NCBI GenBank assembly: GCA_963970005.1
Contig: CAXAMN010021562.1
Span: 289,423 to 353,422, forward strand
DNA from: Durusdinium trenchii
Lineage: Eukaryota > Sar > Dinophyceae > Suessiales > Symbiodiniaceae
Length of the DNA: 64,000 bases
Direction: 5' to 3'
The position numbers and the translations under genes were made by a program. A model generated the notes under the pieces. That model worked only from the letters and a program-made list of their open reading frames with translations. It searched no databases and was not told the origin of the DNA. Positions 41,940 through 54,955 of this stretch are shown piece after piece. Every line of letters begins with the position of its first letter. The stretch's first letter is position 1.

Positions 41940-44763
41940 GAGACTTTTTTGGGCCAGCGCAATGCAAGGTCCCCAGTTTACATCTTGGCTCTCATCCCGG
42001 CGACGGTCAGTGACCATGCAACGCAGCTGAGCAGAGAAGGCCTTCTAGGTTTAAAACTGTTTGCTGAACAGGTTTCCGCACTGCTCCGCTTCAAGGACTT
42101 GACACATTGCCAACTTCCATCGTGTTTCCACACGTCGGAGCATTGACATGCTGTTGGGACAGTTTTCTTTTGAACATGTGGGTGCTTCAACCATTGGATG
42201 TAGTCACAACCGCTTACCTACTTCTTCTGGCTGGCTGATTGCAACATCTAGCAAATGCGGTTCATATTCAACACATGCAACGTTCTTCTGCAGATTTTGT
42301 TTTTGCTGGGCAAGTGCCATCCATGAACTTTCCATACATTTAGTAGTGCTTGCTTCGATAAGTATATATGATATATGTGTGTAAGTTTCAGCACTACGTT
42401 GAGTCCACCAAGGTTGAGTTTGATGGAGCCATGTGGAGCATATGCATCTGGACTCAGCAACATGGCTAGGGTTTGCAGCATTTCAGGCTGACAATATTGA
42501 ATATGCCATCCCTTCGTGTGAGAAAGGCATACTTTCCTTCAGTTCTAAGAGTGTGCCACTGTTGCTAGCTTTTGAAGCAATTTTCTAGTAGCTTCTTATT
42601 ACTAGTAGCGCCCTCGTTACTAGCAGCGATGACCTTGTTACCAGGCTTGTTTCAGCAGCGAGTAAAACCCCCCTCCTGGATAGCCTTGTTCATTGCTCAT
42701 AATGATTATGAGGCTTTGTGAGCTTTGCATTCTACATAATGACCTTCACATCGAAACTAACTTGAGGGAGCCAGCACAATGCAAGGTTCCGCACTCCTGT
42801 AAGTCCCGAATGGCCGTGGATCTCACTCCATGCGACGGTGACGGTCAGTGGCCTTGTGACGCGGCAAAGGAGAGGGGGTCTTCTGGGTGTGCCTTCCTCA
42901 TGCATCCTAACTACTTTCAGAGGTCACAGCATTGGGCATGCTTGAAAAGCTTTTTCAGCGTGTGAGTGGCTTCACTCATAGGATAGTATCACCTATTGTT
43001 ACACTACGAAGGCAGCCCATTTTTCCTTCAGGAAATCCCAGTCGCTCGCGTGCACAAGGGAGATTCCATGTTCCACACTGTTCCACACTTGCAATCTTCT
43101 TTTGAGACTTTCTTGAGGGCCGTATGGGAAGTTGCTGATATTGATATTGGCTGCTTTCAGCACTGCGTCAACACCATTGTAGCGACGGAGGATTCTTGTG
43201 ATCTCACTGTGCCCAATGACCTGTCTCAACTTGGATTTCAGGGAAACTCTCGCAAGAAATTGTGTTGAATTTCGATTGAGGTTGGGTTGCCATGAATTCC
43301 AGTGAAAAGCATCACCGTTTTCTGGTGCAATACACGTTTCGCCTTTGCACGGAGCGTGGTGCCGATGGTGTCGCGTGATCCAAGGAATGCAAGAACTCAA
43401 TTCCATTCAATTCCAAAGGATCGGAGAAGCCTATCAGGAACTCAAAGACAAAGAGAGACGTGCCATGGGCGTTGTTTACTGCGAACCTGTTGGCGGATGA
43501 TGGCGGATCGGGATGCTTCTCCAGGACTGAACGTACTACAACTTTGCATTGGTCCCGCGATAGTTTGTTTTGGTTTGGTTGGATTGCAAGCAGTGTATTG
43601 CGGATTGTCGCCAGCCTGTTGTTCATGAAGTTGGTTTGTGGCGGGGCTTGATCGGAGGGTTTCGTTCCGGACTGGGAACAGTGTTGAGACATTGTTGGGA
43701 GGACTTTGAATGAGTTGGCCTGTGGTATATCCAACATTGCACGTTTTCGATTTTTGAAGGTCTCCTTGGGAAACAATACCGGACGTCTAAGTATGGCACT
43801 ATGACAACCTGCAGATGAGTTTGGGAGGCATCAGAAAAGGTTCCACCATCAAATACATTCAGATGTGCAGACACCAAATAGGCTCCCAAATGGGTCGAAC
43901 AATCAATTTGACGAAGTGGCAGTGGGTCAATCCCTAACGGAAAAGACGCCTAGTACGTTGGTCAGCGTGAGTGTTTCCCAAAACACACATCATGAAACAA
44001 TCATGTCCAAGCCCATGGGCCCACAGCATGTATACTTTGACCTCGAAACAACCAGTCCCATGGAGGGTGCTGGTCCAAGTGTCCCAGTGCCAAGTATGAT
44101 GCAACAGATTCTTGCAGAATAGGCTGGCTGCCTTTGTGCCCTGAAGTCAAAGAGACCAACACAAACACGACCCTGGGTGTTCAGATCTATGGCTTTCCCT
44201 TCAGATCATGTCGCAGACACTCCATGTAGGGCAAATAATCTAACATTAACATAACATTCGCCAATTTTTTGAACAAGCGCAACTGGAACGGTCAGGATAT
44301 GCCAGTTCCAGACAGGTCGTGTCTGGGGTATAGACATCCCGCCCCTTAACATGTATATATAGATTGTAAGAGAACTTCACCGAGATCTTGCATGATCTTG
44401 CAGCGAGTTCGGCTCGCCAGGTCTCTCAGTGGACTCTTGGATGTCCAAGAACCTTGCTGGACAGTCCAGTGTCGAGGGTGTGGACATCGAGATCAACTTA
44501 ATCGGGCGCTGCTGTAGAGGCAGAAATGCATCTTGCCCCAAAAACACATGTGTATATATATACAGATAAGGAAAAAAGCAGCATCCTTTCATTACACCAA
44601 AAGTGCGGATGTAGTGATTCATGGGTTGCTTGGTTTCTGGCCATAAGCAGGATGGGTCCAACCCCTCAAAGGTCCTTAAAGGGGAGGCCGCTGAGCCAAC
44701 TCGGGAGGCTTGGTCTTGCTCTTCAATGTTCACAAACACATGTGTGTTGTGTGTGTGTGTGCA

Positions 44764-44796
<33 letters not shown>

Positions 44797-47280
44797 CCTT
44801 ATGCTTATGCTTATGCTTATGCTTATGCTTATACTTATACTTATACTTATACTTATACTTATACATAGCGAGAGAGAGAGAGACTTTAAACATTCTAACC
44901 TAAAGAAGTTTAAGGTCAACCAGAGACGAGCTGCATCTACGGCCGTGTGCTGCGAAGCACATCACGGGTCCACCATGGTCAGTCTGGATAGATTGAACCT
45001 GAACCCTCTTGAGGCCATGTGGCTTCAGTAAGAGCCTTACAGTAAGACCTTCCGAATCCTTCCGAGGTCCCTCAAGAAAAGGTAATTCTTTTTGACATGG
45101 AGACTGACTCAAGGTGTCACACACCTTAAGTTGTTTCTAATCTTTGCATTTAGGGACCCTTTGGTTGGAAAGGCCATTGAACAATGATACACAATGATAC
45201 AAAGGTGAGGGAATCAGAGAGGATTGCCCCGACTCCTTTCCGGTGGGCTTACATGTCCATGTTGTTGAGGGTGTTTGCGTATTCCGCCCTGGCGCACAGG
45301 CCCGCTTTTGGGAATGGCTATCACCTCTTTTGGAGCCCTGCTAGAGCCAAGTCCTTGACTTCATTTGGACTAGCGCAAGGCAGCAGCAGTCCTGAAGTCA
45401 TTTGGACTAGCGCAAGGCAGCAGTCCTGACTATTTACTTGTTCGAGACAGCTTCATTGTGACCTCGTGGTGCAGTCCCGGGTCCCCAATTTGCATCTTGG
45501 ATGTCACTTCATGCGAGGGTCAGTCAACATGTGACGCGGCGCAGGGGATGTCTTCTAGGTTTGACATTATTCTAGATGTTTGATATTTCTTTGGCTTTGT
45601 CAAGTAGGGCTGGTGGATCCGGTGAACAGGGTTCCACCCTTCCTCCATTTCAAGAATTTGACTGTTTTCATGGTGAACACATCAGGTGTGTTTTGGGAAG
45701 CTTTTTCAAGCCTGTGGGTGGTTGCAACCATTGGATTCTGTCAACTATCGCTTACTCAGGCAGTCTTACAGCTCCTTCGACCTGTGACAATTGCAAATTC
45801 CCAGCTGCTTGCATGAATAGATGGCTCGACCGGTCCGATGTTCTTCAACAGATGTACTCACAGTTGATTTGGACATTGAGTTCCGTGAACCTGTCCAAAT
45901 GATACTGGTTGCTGTAGTGGGGCATTTCTTGTAAAAAACACTTTGTTTGATTTTTAAGCACGCATCAACCATTTACAGACGGACGGCGTTCGTGCGATCC
46001 CACCTCCCACCTCACCCGTTTTCTGCTTTTAGTGAGCTGATGCGATGGTCGCCAAACCAATGATCTTCATAGAGGCAGATGCCACAATCTGTCATTGAAG
46101 TTATTCCGGTTGCCGACATCCAAAGCCATGGATGGCAGTTGGGGAATGAAAAAGCACTTTTAGAACTTCAGGTTGGCACGATTTCACAGCTTTCATCGCT
46201 AGCGTTCCGTATGAGGAAGAACACCATGAACCTGTTGTCCATGCTGCATTTCCAAACAGTCATTTCCCTAGGGCCCTAGGGCCTAACATTGGAAGTCTGT
46301 GTCACAATGTTGGAAACGTGTGTCAAAATGATGGTGGCTGTAGTACTACAGAAGGGCATTCATGCGTAACATGTGTTAAGTTTTAAGGACTACGTCAACC
46401 CTTTACAGACGGACTGCGTTCGCGTGATCTTCCACATCGCACCTCACCCATTTTCAGCGTTCGATGCCATTGTCTCCAAACCACTGAGGAAGCTGCGAGC
46501 GGTCATTGTCAGTATTTCAGATCATTTCAGTTGCTCGCGTGCAAAGACCTGGATGGAAGTTCAGGAATGATAAGTGTGATTTTGTTTTTTTGGTCTATCT
46601 TCCAGTTGGTGCTAAGCCTTGTATTTGCTCAGAATGGTCTGAGTTTTGAGACTCGTTCGTCAACATCAATCTTGAAAGAGCGATGGCATTTGTGTGAAAC
46701 GGTCTCATGAAATTCACCACGCTGTTCTTCAGTCAAATTCACTCAGTTGAAACTGTTGATGCCATTTGACAATTTGGGTTTGTCTCAAAAATATGTTCAG
46801 AAATTATATATCCCTCGGTTGTTGCAGGAGTGGTGACACCCAAGGTCCAAGGTGTGGAACCTACATTCTGGCTTTCAACCGTGCGACACCAAGCAACACG
46901 GCGGAGCAGGGGTGATGTTTCACCATTTCACACAGCTTGCATCGCTAGCGTTGCGTGTGAGGGAACAATCCATGAACCATCTTTTTCTATGCTTCATGTC
47001 ATTTCATTTACTGTAATTTCCTAGGGTTTATATAACTAGTTCACACGGAAGCCTGAGCCACACTGTTGCCAAGTCAGCATGCAGATGGCTCCAATATGAT
47101 TCTGACGTCCCAGCATCGTGCAAGCTGTTGAACAGTTTCTCCTAGCGTTTTGATGAGTGTTTAACATCCACCGATCTTCACTCAGGCGGATGCCCACTGC
47201 ACTGCATTGGAGGCTCCGTGTCTGTGAAAAACCAGCTCCTTGGCTCGCATCGCCGACAGATATGAATGTCAAGGACGCTA
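41940..47280. repeat. Family of degenerate tandem copies
   Basis: Four places share a common ~100-bp block: about 41955, 42770, 45465 and 46828 (words such as GCAAGGTCC, CATCTTGG, GACGGTCAGTG, GACGCGGC). Linked blocks recur in order. One with TTTACAGACGGAC is at about 45970 and 46395. One with TCGCTAGCGTTSCGTRTGAGG is at about 46197 and 46942. One with GAAAAGCTTTTTCAG or GAAGCTTTTTCAAG is at about 42945 and 45695. Copies are 60-80% alike by eye. No gene is supported within. Confidence 0.6.
44764..44882. repeat. Compound microsatellite (CT)n(CTAT)n(CTTATG)n(CTTATA)n(GA)n
   Basis: Five simple arrays lie end to end. The hexamers CTTATG and CTTATA differ by one base, so one array probably arose from the other. 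Confidence 0.95.
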
Positions 47281-48994
47281 CTCGGGGCGCTCCTAGCCTT
47301 ACTACTAGTATCTACTAGTTACAAGAAGCTACTGGTAACAAAGGGCATCGCTACTAGGAGCACAGATATGAATGGCAGATGAGTCACTCTTTTAGGTCTC
47401 GGTATTTTTCCACACGAAGCTTTCTGAGTTTCAGATTCATTCAGGTGGCCCGGTTGGATAAGTTGTTGAGGTTTGATTGGGAATGTGGTGATGAACTGAT
47501 GGCGTTTATATAGACATTCCGTGCCATGTACTTTCCAAGAGCATGAGCAGAGCTGCCAATGCAAACTCAAAGTGGTCAATCCACATTCCCTTTGCTAGAA
47601 ATGAAGTACAGTACAGTGTGGTGCACACCCGTTCATGGTTCTTTTATGTTTCCTTCCTCACCTCAAATGCTAGCCAGATTTAGGTCACCTAGGTGCGCAC
47701 AGTCACAAGAAATTCATAGAATGTCTCTCCATTTATCTGAACTGGTTGATGGGTGCAGAAACACTGGCTCTCCCTACAACTGTGGAGGACAGATGATTCT
47801 ACATTCACGCACAAGCTTCTTAAAACATCTAAAGACAACCTTATTGGGATGTTCCCCTGTTGAACTTGTTTGTGAAGCGAGGCTCCTCGGTGGATGTTCT
47901 GTCTTTAAGCACAACTTCAACTGTGTATAGAGGGAGGTGGAGTTTTTGGATCTCCACATCCGACACGGCGACCTTCCCATAGCTCACTGTACCCATTTGC
48001 AGCTGTCAGTGTCCCAGCTTTCAAGAACAGTCGGCAATACACATTTGGCTGAGAGTTCCATAGAGTTCTGTGAGAATACTTTGAGCCAGTGCAACGTCGG
48101 AGGCTCCCATGAAGAGTTTCTGACAATCTATGAATCTATTTTAAGGAAAGTCGTTGAAGCATTTTCCAGCACATGGGCATGGGATGGCATGGGTGGTCTC
48201 AATGATTTTGTCTTTTTAACCTGTTTCCGATTAGGTTGCCCTGCGGGAGCTGCCGAATACATTCCCAGCTGCTTGCATGCATAGATCGGAGAAAGCAGAG
48301 GCGGGTATTTTGCTGAGGACACGTTCAACACGTGCAGCTTTCTTCAAACAAGATTTGTTCAAGATCCCAAAGAAAAAAGAGAAACAGATAGCTCTTGCTC
48401 TTGACGCACCCCAAGTGTCTGAAAAGTCTACAAGGACCAAGCTGACTTTGTTTGAGGATGATGCATGTCTTCCGCATCAATACTGACACCGACAACGGCA
48501 AATTTGAAATCCATGTCGCATGATCAGAACTTTAATGTCAATACAGATGGGTGTGGCTGAAGACATGTTTGACAATGCAGGTTTAGGTTGATTTGTTGTT
48601 CATTGTCTATTTCCGATATCACCCAGTCACAACGTCCAAGAATATACAGTCCACCGGGAGTCCACTGTCCAGCTTAGTTGGAGTGACAACTTCACTATCA
48701 ATGGAATCCCGGGGTGCGACATGAACTACGTAAAAAGGACAACTATAACTACTATAGCTATCTAGAACCAGACCTAAATATCCTAAATGCATCTAAATAC
48801 TCTCTCTCCACCTACTTGAGGACTCAAGTTTGTGCATGCTATCAGCAGATCCAACCTTGTGCATGCTTCTGCAGACGTTCCGAGGAGAAGACTGCCTGTC
48901 TCTTGGAGATGCGTTCATCGTTGATAAAGGCTCTCATTGTCATTTGGCTGCACAAAAGGTGGGCTGGGTTCCACTTGATTTTTGGATATATTGT
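47281..48994. other. Intergenic, no gene seen
   Basis: Short frames only. CTACTAGTA-type words cluster at 47300-47360. Nothing else recognised up to the tandem triplication. Confidence 0.55.
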
Positions 48995-51183
48995 TTTTCC
49001 TGCGGCTTCGCGGCGCCCAGCGGCTCCCAGGCCGATGTTTGTTGTGCCTCACAGTCTCACAGCGGGGATGTGTGTTTTTGATCATTTTTGGTCACCGTCC
49101 CCGAGTGATTTCAGGGGGAATGGTTTGCCTAGGCTCACAGCTGGAACAAATCTAGGACCCTATGAGTTTCGAAGGAGCTGCGAAGCACAAGAATCCGACG
49201 ACTCATACTACTCCCATCTACTCTCTACAAAGGGAAGGGATTTTTGAAGGGATCTTTGAGCCACTGCCATATTCTATGACTCCTCTACTAGGCTTTCATT
49301 TGCAACTTCCTGGCTTCGGGAGTATTTGCAGACAGTTGCCCTTTAGAAACATTGAATTGAATGGAATTCAAGAGGCGTGTTTTTATTACTATTTTGACCT
49401 TGCTTTAAAGCTTTTCTCTTCTGTGACTCTTTGTGTGTTTTCTTTCGGTGTCAAGTCTTTGCCCGCCATTTGTTGCCAGCCCTTTCGTTGTAATTTAGGC
49501 TTTCATTCGCGACTTGATGAACAAACAAGCCATCTTTAAATTCATAGGTTCAGGTTACATACTTCTCAGTCCTTGCGCCTGGGCAATTTCATGCAATTTT
49601 CGGGCACTGGGAGCATGTCTTTGGTTGCCAGCGTGCTTCACCAAGGTTTTCCTTCGCCGGACTCTGTGGCCCAGTGCCTTTGCGTCAGTCCTTTTTTCAT
49701 GCAGGGCGAGAGCCTTTGCCAACCATTTGTCATCTTGTGACCTGACTGTCAATATCCCGAATCATTGTTGCAGTGTGAATGTTTGTGAATGTGGATCAGA
49801 ATGATGCCAAGCAAACCTGTTTTGAACCCCGCCTCCAGCCCTAGTAAATTTATCAGATGGCTTCAAACTAACATGACCACCTGGGGCCCCTTGGGGTGGC
49901 TTTTTCACCAGTCTTTGGCACTATAAAGTTTGCTAGTTGCTGGCTGTGAGGCTCAAGTGAGTTTCCCCAAAAAGCAGGTTAGCAACAGGATCCTTGCAAC
50001 CCATACAAAAATAATCTTCAGAGGCTCACTGTTGGAGGCATTTACCGTTTTTGCGAGTCTCAATTTCTGCTGCCAACAAGAAACTGGGATACCTATATGA
50101 TGTAAGTATCTTATGGCGAATCCATGAAGCGACTGCACACCTCTTCGTAACTCTTCCGTACACGATGCAACGATTCGGCAACCTATTTGACCTACTTAAC
50201 TCCACTGTCATGACCTCCTAGGATCTCGTCAGTCCAGCTACCGGCCGGGCCGACTCACTCACGATGTGCAGCTTGGCTGAATCCCGCAGAGAGGGTCGCC
50301 ATTTTTTGTGGGAAAGCGGAAAGACACCGGCGGCAGTTCATGTTTGCTAGCTGAAAGAGTTGGAGAAGATTTCCAACGTTAGCTGTTGATTTTAAAACAT
50401 CGTAAGAAGATGCAAGACCATTCTGCTAGGTAGGGGAGTTATGTTAATCAGTGAACATGATTCATATCATCTCATGAGTCGATTCTTGACCGCCCTCAAT
50501 TCTGTGTCCTCACGACGTTTTGGTCAAGATTTCTTCAGCATAGCCAAGTTTGGCGATTCTGCCATTTTGTTCCTGTGAGAAGTGTACTTACGTAGCCTCT
50601 TGCATGCCTTGGGCTTCTCAGATACAATGATTCTACTGGACAGACACGGCTTCTGGAAGGCCAAGCCATGGTTTGCACGGTTACAGGGTTCTCCAGTCCA
50701 TCCCCAAGAACCCTGCATGTTGCATGGAACAACGCCATACTCACACAGTTCCCAAATTGTAGGGTCCCCATTGCTCTGTGGCTGTACAAATCTCCTTCAA
50801 ACCAAGGTGATCCTTTGTCAGTTGATTCAGTGCTGATACAGCACAACGTTTGACGAGATTTGGGCATTGCGCATGGCACCGAGTCTTGGCCTAATGAATC
50901 TGAAAGGCATGCAGCTAGGATCCACCTTCTTTCTAACGAGTTTGTTCCTGTGAAAGAAGCCCGGTCGAGCAGACATTGCTGGAGGCCAGTACGCATGCAT
51001 CATCGGTGCCTGGTTGCGGCCCTTAGTCCATCTTGCTTGGAAGCTTGGAAGCTTTTGGACCTCGCCCGGAAAGGATTCTTCAGTCCAGTCGAGTTGCATT
51101 GCGAACATCAAACGCGCGCGCAAACTCTCAGGAGATAAGCGCTTGACGTCCACGATCTTTCTTTTCAGCAGTCCAAGCGGCTT
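48995..51183 (+). repeat. 2.2-kb tandem repeat, unit 1
   Basis: First of three head-to-tail copies. The landmark CAGGCCGATGTTTGTTGTGCC lies at 49028, 51214 and 53503, giving spacings of about 2,186 and 2,289 bp. Unit 1 keeps a ~255-bp block (about 50163-50419) that unit 2 lacks, and lacks a ~350-bp block present in unit 2. A 153-codon minus-strand frame (50535-50996) is kept in unit 2, but I take that as shared ancestry and not proof of a gene. Confidence 0.9.
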
Positions 51184-53472
51184 TCCTGCAGCTTCGCGGC
51201 TCCCAGCGGTTCCCAGGCCGATGTTTGTTGTGCCTCACATGTCTCAAAGTGGGGATGTGTGTTTTTGAGTGGTCACTGTCCCGGAGTGTCCAGGAGTGAT
51301 TTCTGGGAATGGTTTGCCTAGGCTCACAGCTGGAACACATCTAGGACCCTAGGAATTTCGAAGGAGCTACAAAGCACAAGAATCCGATGCCTCAAAGGGA
51401 AGGGATTTGAAGGGATCTTTCAGCCACTACCATATTGTATCACTAGGCTTTCATTTGCAACTTCCTGGCTTCGTGAGTATTTGCAGACAGTTGCCCTTTA
51501 GAAACATTGAATGGAATTCAAGAGGCGTGCTTTTATTACTATTTTAACCTTGCTTTAAAGCTTTTCTCTTCTGTGACTCTTTGTGTGTTTTCTTTCGGTG
51601 TCAAGTCTTTGCCCGCAATTTGTTGCCAGCCCTTTCGTTGTAATTTAGGCTTTCATTCGCGACTTGATGAACAAGCCATCCTTGAATTCATAGGTTCAGG
51701 TTAAGCTCATACTGTACTTCTGTCACTGTCCATACTTATCAGTCCTTGCGCCTGGGCAATTTCATGCAATTTTAGGGCACTGGGAACATGTCTTTGGTTG
51801 CCAGCGTGCTTCACCAAGGTTTTCCTTCGCCGGACTCTGTGGCCAGAGTGCCTTTGCGTCAGTCCTTTTTTCCATGCCGGGCGAAAGCCGTTGCCAACCA
51901 TTTGTCATCTTGTGACCTGACTGTCAATATCCCGAATCATTGTTGCAGTGTGAATGTTTGTGAATGTGGATCAGAATGATGCCAAGCAAACCTGTTTTGA
52001 ACCCCGCCTCCAGCCCTAGTAAATTTATCAGATGGCTTCAAACTAACATGACCACTTGGGGCCCCTTGGGGTGGCTTTTTCACCAGTCTTTGGCACCATA
52101 AAGTTTGCTAGTTGCTGGCTGTGAGGCTCAAGTGAGTTTCCCCAAAAAGCAGGTTAGCAACAGGATCCTTGCAACCCATACAAAAATAATCTTCAGAGGC
52201 TCACTGTTGGAGGCATTTACCGTTTTTGCGAGTCTCAATTTCAGCTGCCAACAAGAAACTGGGATACCTATATGATGTAAGTATCTTATGGCGAATCCAT
52301 GAACTCAACCCAAGCGACTGCGCACCTCTTCGTAACTCTTCCGTAAACCATTCTGCCAGGTAGGGGAGTTTTGTTAAGCAACAGTGAACATGATTCATAT
52401 CTTCTCATGGGTCGATTCTCCACCGCCCTCAAATCTGTGTCCTCACGACATTTCGGTCAAGATTTCTTCAGCATAGCCAAGTTTGGCGATTCTGCCATTT
52501 TGTTCCTGTGAGAAGTGTACTTACGTAGCCTCTTGCATGCCTTGGGCTTCTCAGATACAATGATTCTACTGGACAGACACGGCTTCTGGAAGGCCAAGCC
52601 ATGGTTTGCACGGTTACAGGGTTCTCCAGTCCATCCCCAAGAACCCTGCATTTTGCATGGAACAACGCCATACTCACACAGTTCCCAAATTGTAGGGTCC
52701 CAATTGCTCTGTGGCTGTACAAATTTCCTTCACACCAAGGTGATCCTTTGTCAGTTGATTCAGTGCTGATACAGCACAACGTTTGACGAGATTTGGGCAT
52801 TGTGCGTGGCACCGAGTCTTGGCCTAATGAATCTGAAAGGCATGCAGCTAGGATCCACCTTCTTTCTAACGAGTTTGTTCCTGTGAAAGAAGCCCGGTCG
52901 AGCAGACATTGCTGGAGGCCAGTGGGCATGGATCATCTTTTTGCCGGTCAACTTCGGAGAAGCTATTTTATTTGGACAGAGCTGTGCGTTTCGACAAGTC
53001 TTTCGAGCCTCGACAGTTTCTTCTGAAGGGGCAGCACTTTGCAGTGGACATGAGATTGACAGAGATCGACAGTCCTTTTAGGAGGCTGGTGCAGGGCGGT
53101 CTTGTTCAGTCTGACCATTGGAGTTCTGATTGTTGCAAGGTCCGCAAGGTAGGTGAGGCATGCTGGCGGTGTATGGGTATGGTATGGCTATGTATGACTT
53201 GTTGGAAAATAATTCTCGGTTCAGCAATGAGCAATGCCTTCTCGTTCTTCCTGAGCGTCTGACAGCTACCACGATGGATCATCATCGGTAGTCCTTAGTC
53301 CGTCCTGGTCCTTAGTCCATCTTGCTTGGAAGCTTGGAAGCTTTTGGACCTCGCCCGGAAAGGATTCTTCAGTCCAGTCGAGTTGCATTGCGAACATCAA
53401 ACGCGCGCGCAAACTCTCAGGAGATAAGCGCTTGACGTCCACGATCTTTCTTTTCAGCAGTCCAAGCGGCTT
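51184..53472 (+). repeat. 2.2-kb tandem repeat, unit 2
   Basis: Second copy, over 95% alike to units 1 and 3 in the aligned stretches by eye. It lacks the ~255-bp block at the position 52345 and carries an extra ~350-bp block at about 52936-53300. That block is flanked by GGATCATC on both sides, so unit 1 may have lost it by recombination between these short repeats. Confidence 0.9.
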
Positions 53473-54955
53473 TCCTGCAGCTTCGCGGCTCCCAGCGGTT
53501 CCCAGGCCGATGTTTGTTGTGCCTCACATGTCTCAACGTGGGGATGTGTGTTTTTGAGTGGTCACTGTCCCGGAGTGTCCAGGAGTGATTTCTGGGAATG
53601 GTTTGCCTAGGCTCACAGCTGGAACACATCTAGGACCCTAGGAATTTCGAAGGAGCTACAAAGCAAAAGAATCCAATGCTACACAGGGAAGGGGTTTGAA
53701 GGGATCTTTTAAGCCACTACCATATTGTATCACTAGGCTTTCATTTGCAACTTCCTGGCTTCGTGAGTATTTTCAGACAGTTGCCCTTTAGAAACATTGA
53801 ATGGAATTCAAGAGGCGTGCTTTTATTACTATTTTAACCTTGCTTTAAAGCTTTTCTCTTTGTGACTCTTTGTGTGTTTTCTTTCGGTGTCAAGTCTTTG
53901 CCCGCAATTTGTTGCCAGCCCTTTCGTTGTAATTTAGGCTTTCATTCGCGACTTGATGAACAAGCCATCTTTGAATTCATAGGTTCAGGTTAAGCTCATA
54001 CTGTACTTCTGTCACTGTCCATACTTATCAGTCCTTGCGCCTGGGCAATTTCATGCAATTTTAGGGCACTGGGAACATGTCTTTGGTTGCCAGCGTGCTT
54101 CACCAAGGTTTTCCTTCGCCGGACTCTGTGGCCCAGTGCCTTTGCGTCAGTCCTTTTTCATGCAGGGCGAGAGCCTTTGCCAACCATTTGTCATCTTGTG
54201 ACCTGACTGTCAATATCCCGAATCATTGTTGCAGTGTGAATGTTTGTGAATGTGGATCAGAATGATGCCACGCAAACCTGTTTTGAACCCCGCCTCCAGC
54301 CCTAGTAAATTTATCAGATGGCTTCAAACTAACATGACCACTTGGGGCCCCTTGGGGTGGCTTTTTCACCAGTCTTTGGCATCGCAAAGTTTGCTAGTTG
54401 CTGGCTGTGAGGCTCAAGTGAGTTTCCCCAAAAAGCAGGTTGGCAACAGGATCCTTGCAACCCATACAAACATAATCCTCAGAGGCTCACTGTTGGAGGC
54501 ATTTACCATTTTTGCGAGTCTCAATTTCTGCTGGCTACAGGAAACTGGGATACCTTTATGACGTACGTATCTTATGGCGAATCCATGAACTCAACCCAAA
54601 CGACTGTACACCTCTTCGTAACTCTTCCGTACACGATGCAACGATTCGGCAACCTATTTGACCTACTTAACTCCACTGTCATGACCTCCTAGGATCTCGT
54701 CAGTCCAGCTACCGGCCGGGCCGACTCACTCGCGATGTGCAGCTTGGCTGAATCCCGCAGAGAGGGTCGCCATTTTTTGTGGGAAAGCGGAAAGACACCG
54801 GCGGCAGTTCATGTTTGCTAGCTGAAAGAGTTGGAGAAGATTTCCAACGTTAACTGTTGATTTTAAAACATCGTAAGAAGATGTAAGACCATTCTGCTAG
54901 GTAGGGGAGTTATGTTAATCAGTGAACATGATTCATATCTTCTCATGGGTCGATC
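53473..54955 (+). repeat. 2.2-kb tandem repeat, unit 3 (truncated)
   Basis: Third copy, matching until TTCTCATGGGTCGAT at 54955, where homology stops. It has the ~255-bp block (54617-54890), so it is closer to unit 1 there. The abrupt end marks the array boundary. Confidence 0.9.

Noticed and set aside
50535-50996. 153-codon minus-strand frame kept in two tandem units
   Set aside because: The units are so alike that retention is expected without selection; no motif or codon bias supports it.
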